A stretch of DNA of 35,925 nucleotides from JAJPIG01 sp035531675. GTDB taxonomy: Bacteria; Desulfobacterota; Binatia; Binatales; Binataceae. A program made the translations under genes and the position numbers. The notes below the pieces were generated by a model. The model was not told the origin of the DNA. It did no database searches and worked only from the letters and a program-made list of their open reading frames with translations. The stretch lies in NCBI GenBank assembly GCA_035531675.1, contig DATKSL010000015.1:1-35925 (forward strand), written 5' to 3'. Shown here piece by piece: positions 31,601-35,925 of this stretch (within the stretch, counting starts at the first letter, position 1; every line of letters begins with the position of its first letter).

Positions 31601-33001
31601 GATTCCGGCGGCAACAACGTCTACATCGATGAGCTCGAAGAGGCCTACGGCCATTCGCCGTTTCTCAAGGAGCTGGCGGTGGTGGGCCTCAAGATCGGCG
31701 AGGGCGAGCAGGTCGCGGCGCTGGCGGTGCCGGCCTATGCGCGGGGCGAAAGCCGGCGCGCCGTCGAAGAGCGGCTGCGAACGCATTTCGAAAAAGTCGG
31801 CGCGGAGTTGAGTCCGCACAAACGCATTCGGATCCTGCGCTTCACCGATCATGCGTTGCCGCGCACCGGCACCCGCAAGATCAAGCGCCAGGATGTGGCC
31901 GAGCTGATCCGCGAGATGGTCGAAACCGACGGCGAGCGCAAGGTCGCGGTCGCCGGCGAGATCGAACCGTGGCTGGTGGAGGCGCTGCTCCAGGTCTCCA
32001 GCGGCCAGCTCAACATTACGCCGAGCACCCGGCTGATCGAGGATTTGGGCCTCGACTCGCTGGCACTGGCGGAGCTCGGCGAACAGCTTTCCGGATGGGC
32101 CGCGCGCGACGTCAGTCCCGAAGAGCTGGCCGATCTGAGGACCGTCGAAGACCTGCAAAAGCTGGCCAGCCAGGGACAGAGCCGGCCGCGGCTGCCGTCC
32201 TACGCGCGCTTCGCCCAGCCCTACACGCCGCGGCTGCCGGCTCCCCTGCGGGCGCTCGGCACGATGGCGCTCAGCGGCGCGGCGCGGACCGCCTTCGAGC
32301 GCTGGCTCAAGCCCCGGGTGCTGGGCCGCGGCAATATCGCGCACAACCGCAATCTGCTGGTGGTGGCGAATCATTCGAGTCATCTGGATTTCGGCCTGCT
32401 GGCCTATGCGCTCGGCGAAATCGGGCGCGAGCTGGTGGTGCTGGCAGCCAAGGATTATTTCTTCAACACCGGCTTGCGCCGGCTGGTCGCGAACAATTTC
32501 ACGCGCCTGATTCCATTCGATCGCGAACGCGCGCAGCTCGAGTCGCTCGATGAGGCGCTCGAGGAACTGGCCGCCGGCCGCAGCGTGCTGATGTTTCCCG
32601 AGGGCACCCGTTCACCCGACGGCGACATTCACGAGTTCAAGAGCGGCGCCGGCTATCTCGCGATGCGCAGCCGCTGCGACGTGTTGCCGATTCGAATCAC
32701 CGGCACCTACCAGGTGCTCGGCAAGGGCAAGCTCATCCCGCGCCACTACCCGGTTGAAGTCAGGATTGGCCGCGTGATCGCCAACGACGAGTTGCGGCAG
32801 ATTGCCGAGGACGGCAGCGGCGCTGGCGCCTATCGCAAACTCGCCGACTACATGCGCCAGACGGTGGCGGCGCTGGGCGAGCGCCCGGCGGCGGTAACCA
32901 AGCGCGGCCGCGTGCCGGCAAAAGCCGCCGACGATCGCGAGCCGCCTGCGGCCTCGCACGGCGTGCGTAATCGCGCGGGACGCGGACGCGCGAAGGCCTG
33001 A
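28658..33001 (+). CDS. Four-domain fusion: fatty acyl reductase, AMP-forming acyl ligase, acyl carrier domain, PlsC acyltransferase
   Basis: A 1447-residue protein. Residues about 26-390 are a NAD(P)-binding thioester/fatty-acyl reductase of the male-sterility type, with T30-G-S-T-G-F-L-G37 and catalytic Y270-x3-K274. The segment YRPYISELSYTF that follows resembles the FAR C-terminal region. Residues about 545-1080 are an AMP-forming acyl-CoA/ACP synthetase: FTSGTTGAPKG (706-716), YGMTE (884-888), TGD (958-960) and the C-terminal catalytic K1074 (GTRKIK). Residues about 1095-1165 are a carrier domain with phosphopantetheine S1134 (DLGLDS). Residues about 1220-1400 are a PlsC acyltransferase: H1239-S-S-H-L-D1244 and FPEGTRS (1313-1319). 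All catalytic motifs are intact. A fatty acid could be activated, carried, reduced to aldehyde or alcohol, and/or transferred to an acceptor on one chain. ATG 28658 is used; a TTG six bases earlier is in frame. Confidence 0.93.
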   Translation: MSSNGSQSRVRGSEQIVLEQVLRKRRLLLTGSTGFLGKVFLMLLLRHHPEIERVYLLIRGDRRAALSRFRREVLDSPVMGPLREHLGERFERYVAAKLAVVPGDITDPGLVTDATDLPRRGIDAVVHCAGLVNFDASLERALSVNTQGVANVIEFCRHHEAALLHVSTCYVAGRADGHRYEDDLPSDWCPNGRHGFNLQREIRDALAAVARIEAESRDQAHNAEFQAGDDEPDDSGRQVQTETRRKRWVEERFKQVGRDRAQSWGWPNTYSYTKSLGEQLVLAARGSITAVVVRPSVIESALSDPFPGWNQGVNTSAPLTYLSGRGYRFYPAKGELVLDVLPVDLAAHAMIPILAALLLKRHEPVYQLCTSDRNPLTMRQLVELTALGNRREQQRAGGAMAKLAPHFEAVVVSRTTYDLVSGAAPQLLKHLSGFARTVFGAGSTRARAIEHSIDRLCENTELAREMVEVYRPYISELSYTFHSKNARALYARLRPADAACHPYQPERIDWADYWVNVHLPGLRRHIFGQLELHTRGRPRLRSRHRTLVDLLDYAAENFGGHPALLARKPSGDRSTLSYRELRDSAARAALMLRDRGVETGDRVLLIGENSPAWVIAFFAIVKAGAIAVPLDHNISSEELAAICAIAQPRAALCSSAVTSRLGSGLKQAAGAIIELQMDDLQRPFILRRKSIEDFRPDRTTVASIVFTSGTTGAPKGVMLTHANFTAEVSMLARVFALDSEDLVLSLLPLHHTFEFTCGMLLPLASGSTVAYPLGVDAANLARTLADLRPTALIGVPAVWEAVHRRIVDDVEARGPFFHAAFDQLRAFNRRFEKEFQVNLGSVFFRQAHAALGGRLKLTVSGGAALPQRVAEFFNDIGIRLLEGYGMTEAAPVISTARPDETLTPGSVGKPLSGIEVRLDRGEGPEIGEIVVRGANLMSGYFRNPTATAEVLEDGWLRTGDLGRFDDQGRLYIVGRAKDVIVDSGGNNVYIDELEEAYGHSPFLKELAVVGLKIGEGEQVAALAVPAYARGESRRAVEERLRTHFEKVGAELSPHKRIRILRFTDHALPRTGTRKIKRQDVAELIREMVETDGERKVAVAGEIEPWLVEALLQVSSGQLNITPSTRLIEDLGLDSLALAELGEQLSGWAARDVSPEELADLRTVEDLQKLASQGQSRPRLPSYARFAQPYTPRLPAPLRALGTMALSGAARTAFERWLKPRVLGRGNIAHNRNLLVVANHSSHLDFGLLAYALGEIGRELVVLAAKDYFFNTGLRRLVANNFTRLIPFDRERAQLESLDEALEELAAGRSVLMFPEGTRSPDGDIHEFKSGAGYLAMRSRCDVLPIRITGTYQVLGKGKLIPRHYPVEVRIGRVIANDELRQIAEDGSGAGAYRKLADYMRQTVAALGERPAAVTKRGRVPAKAADDREPPAASHGVRNRAGRGRAKA

Positions 33002-33013
33002 GTCCGGGCCGCG

Positions 33014-33865
33014 ATGAGAGTGGCCCGAAGGCGGCTGGTTGCGCTTATCGCGTTGCTTGCGTTCGTGCTGGCGGGCGCGCCGGCGCAGGCCTGGGACGCC
33101 GGGGTCCATCGCATGATCACCCGGCTGGCGGTCGATGCGCTGGCGCCCGGTCCGCTCAAGACGGCTTTCTCGGCGAACCTTTCGAATCTGCAGTACCAGT
33201 CCGTGAAGCCCGACCTGGTGCGCGCGGCGGGCGACAAGGCCGAAGGCCGCCGCCATTACATCGATCTCGAATTATACGGGTCCGATCCGTTCGCGGCGCT
33301 GGTTCCCGACGAGTCCGCGATGGTCGCGCGATTCGGCGCGCACACGCTGACGAAGTCGGGTACGCTGCCATGGACGATCGAGCGTCAGTCAGAGGCGCTG
33401 GCCGACGCCTGGCGCGCCGGCGATTGTCGCAGCGTCATCGAACACGCGGGCTTTCTCAGTCACTACGTGGCCGATGCCAGCCAGCCGTTGCATACCACCG
33501 TCCACTTCGATGGCTATCGGCAGGACCGCGGGATGCATATGCGGCTGGAGCGGACGGCCGACAGCTATGTTGCGGAGATCGAGCGTGAAGCTGCGCCGCA
33601 AGTGCGGGTCGCGGAGATCACCGCAGTATGGCCGCCCGTGATCGCCGAACTGCGCGAATCTCACGCGCTGGTGCCGCGGGTAATTGCGGCGGATCGTCAA
33701 GCGCGCTCCGCGGCCGGGTCGCGCCGCCAATTCGAACGGATACTGATGCAGAACGAGCGCGGCTGGATCGTCAAGCAGGCCGCTGCGGCGGCCTCGGTGC
33801 TCGCCTCGATTTGGCAGTTCGAGTGGCAGCGCGCCGGTCATCCGTCGACTTGTGCGCACGATTGA
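33014..33865 (+). CDS. Secreted zinc phospholipase C / S1-P1 nuclease-superfamily protein
   Basis: A 283-residue exported protein: signal peptide 1-26 (cleavage APAQA-W27) so that Trp27 becomes the N-terminus, as in this superfamily, where the N-terminal Trp binds zinc. Ligands match the pattern: W27 and H32 (five apart, as in P1 nuclease), D84, then H150-x3-D154-x5-H160 (HYVADASQPLH) and H175-x3-E179, the spacing of H118/D122/H128 and H142/E146 in Bacillus cereus phospholipase C. All three zinc sites therefore look fillable. The E179 end is phospholipase-like, and the W/H6 spacing is nuclease-like. It sits 12 bases after the fusion-enzyme gene and upstream of Pcs, which favours a phospholipid substrate (inference). 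The product acts in the periplasm or outside. Confidence 0.88.
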   Translation: MRVARRRLVALIALLAFVLAGAPAQAWDAGVHRMITRLAVDALAPGPLKTAFSANLSNLQYQSVKPDLVRAAGDKAEGRRHYIDLELYGSDPFAALVPDESAMVARFGAHTLTKSGTLPWTIERQSEALADAWRAGDCRSVIEHAGFLSHYVADASQPLHTTVHFDGYRQDRGMHMRLERTADSYVAEIEREAAPQVRVAEITAVWPPVIAELRESHALVPRVIAADRQARSAAGSRRQFERILMQNERGWIVKQAAAAASVLASIWQFEWQRAGHPSTCAHD

Positions 33866-33923
33866 GCAGCGCGGCTCGATGGGGGCTTGGCTAACCCCGC
33901 CGCATCGGCATAACTTCAGGTAG

Positions 33924-34454
33924 ATGGACTGGTTCACCCCGAGGAACCCGGATGAGGCGCGGCCGGCGCGCGCCGGACGCCCGCGCGTCACCGAGCTCAG
34001 CGAGTTACTGCTGATCGGTGAATATCCCCGGCGCGAAGATATCGCCTGGCTGAAAAGCCATCACCGGGTCACCGCCGTCCACAGCCTGCAGGATAATGAT
34101 GATCTGAAGCTCCACGGGCTCAGCCTCGCGGTGCTCGAGGAAGCCTATCGGCAGAGCCATCTGAGCTTCGTTCGCACGCCGATTCCCGACGCCGGCGCGG
34201 ATGCGATGGCGCTCCATCTGAAGGCCGCGCTCGAGGCCTTGCGGGGCCTGACCGAGGCCCGCGAACGAGTGTTCCTGCACTGCAACGCCGGCATGAATCG
34301 GGCGCCGACGCTGGCGATCGCGTTGATGCGCGCGGCGGGCGGGATGTCGCTCGCAGAGGCGCTCGCGCACGTCAAGCAACGTCATTTCTGCGGTCCGTAT
34401 ATGACCATCCTGGAGGATTATTTCGGTCCGCGTGATTTCAAGCCGCAGAGCTGA
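33924..34454 (+). CDS. Dual-specificity-type (Cys-based) phosphatase
   Basis: A 176-residue cytoplasmic phosphatase. The P-loop is H119-C120-N-A-G-M-N-R126 followed by A-P-T, the C-x5-R signature of cysteine phosphatases of the DSP/PTP type; C120 is the nucleophile and R126 binds phosphate. The general acid is probably D89 in PIPDAGAD. The C-terminal helix region ALAHVKQRHFCGPYMTILEDYF fits a small DSP. Such enzymes dephosphorylate proteins, and some (PTPMT1-like) act on phosphatidylglycerophosphate. Its placement between a phospholipase-like gene and phosphatidylcholine synthase makes a lipid phosphate possible (inference). It overlaps the pcs gene by 23 bases if the GTG start of pcs is right. 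Confidence 0.85.
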   Translation: MDWFTPRNPDEARPARAGRPRVTELSELLLIGEYPRREDIAWLKSHHRVTAVHSLQDNDDLKLHGLSLAVLEEAYRQSHLSFVRTPIPDAGADAMALHLKAALEALRGLTEARERVFLHCNAGMNRAPTLAIALMRAAGGMSLAEALAHVKQRHFCGPYMTILEDYFGPRDFKPQS

Positions 34455-35202
34455 CGACCGCGGCGCCGCCGTGCCGCAACCGGCCGGGCGGCGCGAATCG
34501 CTGATGGTCGCGGGCGCCTGGGGCGTTCATCTCTATACCGCGTTCGGCGCGGTGCTGGGTCTGTTCTCGCTCTACTATGCGGGGCGCGACGATTTCCGCG
34601 CCGCCTTTCTCGCGCTGGCATTCGCGACCGTGATCGATTCGAGCGATGGTCCGTTGGCGCGTGCGCTGCGGGTCAAGGAGCGCGTTCCGGACTTCGACGG
34701 CGCGCTGCTGGACAATGTCGTCGACTACCTGACCTACGTGGTCGCTCCGGTGTTCGTGATGATCCGGGCTCATCTGCTGACCGCCAATCGGCCGGGACTG
34801 GTGATGGCCGGTGCGGTGATGATGGCGAGCGCGTACGGCTTTTGCCATACCGACGCCAAGGGCGAGTATTTCCGCGGCTTCCCGTCGTACTGGAACCTGG
34901 TCGCGTTCTACCTGTTTTGCCTGCGCCTGCCGGTGCGCGTTAACATGATTATCGTCGGTCTGCTGGCGCTGCTGGTGCTGGTGCCGATCAGGTTCATCTA
35001 TCCCAATCGCACCGCGCCGTTGCGGACCCTGACCCTGATACTTGGCACGCTGTGGGGGATCGTAACCTTCGCCATGCTGCCCGGCCTGCCCGCGTGTAAT
35101 CCGCTGCTGTTGTACCCTTCGCTCAGCTTCATCGGTTATTACCTGGTGACCTCGATAGCCCTTCATCTGCTTACGCGCCCCGCTGCGGCGACGAGCGCAT
35201 GA
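34432..35202 (+). CDS. pcs: Phosphatidylcholine synthase (CDP-diacylglycerol + choline)
   Basis: A 256-residue membrane enzyme of the CDP-alcohol phosphatidyltransferase family. The catalytic motif is D69-S-S-D72-G-P-L-A-R77, then twelve residues, G90-x3-D94-x3-D98. The twelve-residue spacing, VHLYTAFGAVLG before it, and EYFRGFPSYWNLVAFYLFCL and VPIRFIYPNRTAPLRTLTL after it, match Pcs of rhizobia rather than other family members. Pcs makes phosphatidylcholine from CDP-diacylglycerol and free choline in the inner membrane. About six to eight transmembrane helices are expected. The frame may start at GTG 34432 (overlapping the phosphatase gene) or at ATG 34504, seven residues before VHLYTAF; neither has a good ribosome site. 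Its stop overlaps the next gene in an ATGA. Confidence 0.93.
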   Translation: MISSRRADDRGAAVPQPAGRRESLMVAGAWGVHLYTAFGAVLGLFSLYYAGRDDFRAAFLALAFATVIDSSDGPLARALRVKERVPDFDGALLDNVVDYLTYVVAPVFVMIRAHLLTANRPGLVMAGAVMMASAYGFCHTDAKGEYFRGFPSYWNLVAFYLFCLRLPVRVNMIIVGLLALLVLVPIRFIYPNRTAPLRTLTLILGTLWGIVTFAMLPGLPACNPLLLYPSLSFIGYYLVTSIALHLLTRPAAATSA

Positions 35203-35925
35203 TTCCCGACTGGCTCGAAGTGATGGACGGCGGCGCGCCGATCCTGCTGATCGCGCCCCATGGCGGGCGCGCCGCACCTGACTCGCACGGGCTGTTGGCC
35301 CCGCGCGTTAACGATCTGCATACCGCCGAACTGACTCGCGAACTGGCCGGGCGGCTCGATGCGGTGGCGCTGATCAACGCCGGGATGGATCGAAACCTGG
35401 TCGACTGTAATCGCCTCGGACAGGTCGCCGCGCGCGCGCCGTGGCTCCTGGCGATGATCGCGGAGCGGCTCGAACGGATGGTGGCCGAGCAGGGGCGGGC
35501 GCTGGTGCTGGCGATTCACGGCTGGAACCTGGTTGAGCCGCGGGTCGATATCGGGGTGGGACTCACCGAGCGTGGCGGCGCGCTGGCGCCGCCGCGCGAC
35601 GCGCATGTCTCGGTTAGCGATCGATTTTTGAGCGGTACGCTGCGCACGCTGATCGATCGCCTGGGGCGCGCCGGAATCGTCTCGACCTTCGGGATGCGTT
35701 ATCCGGCGGGCGGCGCGCAAAACCTGGTGCAGGCGTGCACCGGACGCCATCTGCGCAGCGAGGTTGCCGCGCTGAGACGAATCGCCGCCTTGGGGGCGCG
35801 CGGCGTTATCGAAGCGGTACAGCTCGAACTGTCGATCGCGCTCCGCTTCCCCGGCGCGCTGCGCGATGACACGGTCGCGAGCATGGTCGAGGTGCTGTCG
35901 CGCGAAGGAACGGCCGCCGGCGACG
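35199..35925 (+). CDS. N-formylglutamate amidohydrolase-like protein (partial, runs off right edge)
   Basis: ATG 35199 overlaps the pcs stop (ATGA) and the frame stays open for 242 codons to the window edge. Family-type residues are A19-P-H21-G-G-R, N38-D-L-H41, L67-V-D-C-N71-R, IHGWN (H107) and VQLELS (Q208, E210). These match the zinc and substrate-binding pattern of the N-formylglutamate amidohydrolase family, which hydrolyses formyl amides. The family is loosely defined and the histidine pathway is not nearby, so another amidohydrolase or peptidase-like activity is possible. Translational coupling to pcs ties it to this gene run. The C-terminus is not visible. Confidence 0.75.
   Translation, partial: MIPDWLEVMDGGAPILLIAPHGGRAAPDSHGLLAPRVNDLHTAELTRELAGRLDAVALINAGMDRNLVDCNRLGQVAARAPWLLAMIAERLERMVAEQGRALVLAIHGWNLVEPRVDIGVGLTERGGALAPPRDAHVSVSDRFLSGTLRTLIDRLGRAGIVSTFGMRYPAGGAQNLVQACTGRHLRSEVAALRRIAALGARGVIEAVQLELSIALRFPGALRDDTVASMVEVLSREGTAAGD

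Noticed and set aside
28622..32383. Very long (1253-codon) open frame on the minus strand
   Set aside because: It lies wholly antisense to the motif-rich fusion enzyme. Its translation is Arg/Gln/Ala-rich without domains, an effect of GC-biased third positions.

Overview
This window is a strongly GC-rich chromosomal segment from a Gram-negative-type bacterium. It has secreted c-type cytochromes, Tat and lipoprotein signals, an RND/MMPL exporter and a phosphatidylcholine synthase. The mix of Rieske oxygenase, luciferase-like monooxygenase, SDR, MMPL transporter, Thr/Pro-linked secreted propellers and a giant acyl-activating fusion protein suggests an uncultivated soil-type lineage such as Binatota (Candidatus Binatia) or a relative of the old delta-proteobacteria. 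No rRNA or other marker gene is present, so this placement is a guess from gene content.

Layout. (1) 1-3.4 kb, minus strand: an operon of MauG/CcP-type di-haem peroxidase, Tat-exported metallophosphoesterase and a secreted c-type cytochrome cut by the window edge, behind a good sigma70-type promoter (3377-3405). (2) 3.5-6.7 kb: a signal-peptide-bearing methyltransferase, an Asp-box (BNR/sortilin-like) propeller and a membrane-anchored SGNH-like protein. (3) 6.9-9.8 kb, plus strand: a zinc alcohol/threonine-type dehydrogenase followed by the large and small subunits of a ring-hydroxylating oxygenase, with no ferredoxin or reductase nearby. (4) 9.8-14.8 kb: a small basic protein, a beta-CASP metallo-hydrolase, an alpha/beta hydrolase plus LLM flavin monooxygenase pair, and an SDR. 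(5) 15-19.5 kb: a small secreted CxxC protein, an MMPL/RND exporter, a secreted HExxH peptidase and a GNAT. A strong terminator (19636-19685) follows, possibly ending a small RNA. (6) 19.7-25.5 kb: two large secreted propeller proteins with Thr/Pro linkers. The second carries a 28-residue tandem repeat and three C-terminal ASH-like domains, and has an AT-rich promoter island.

(7) 25.6 kb to the end is the most distinctive part. A tightly packed, mostly overlapping plus-strand gene run encodes a TetR regulator, a HAD-IB phosphatase, a LarA/DUF2088-type protein and a 1447-residue fusion of fatty acyl reductase, AMP-forming acyl ligase, acyl carrier domain and PlsC acyltransferase. It continues with a secreted zinc phospholipase C/P1-nuclease-type protein, a dual-specificity-type phosphatase, phosphatidylcholine synthase and an N-formylglutamate-amidohydrolase-like protein (cut by the edge). 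I read this as a candidate lipid-modifying pathway: activation, carrier loading, reduction and acyl transfer of a fatty acid on one polypeptide, next to phospholipid head-group enzymes. The pathway and its product are inference; the domain assignments rest on motifs visible in the translations.
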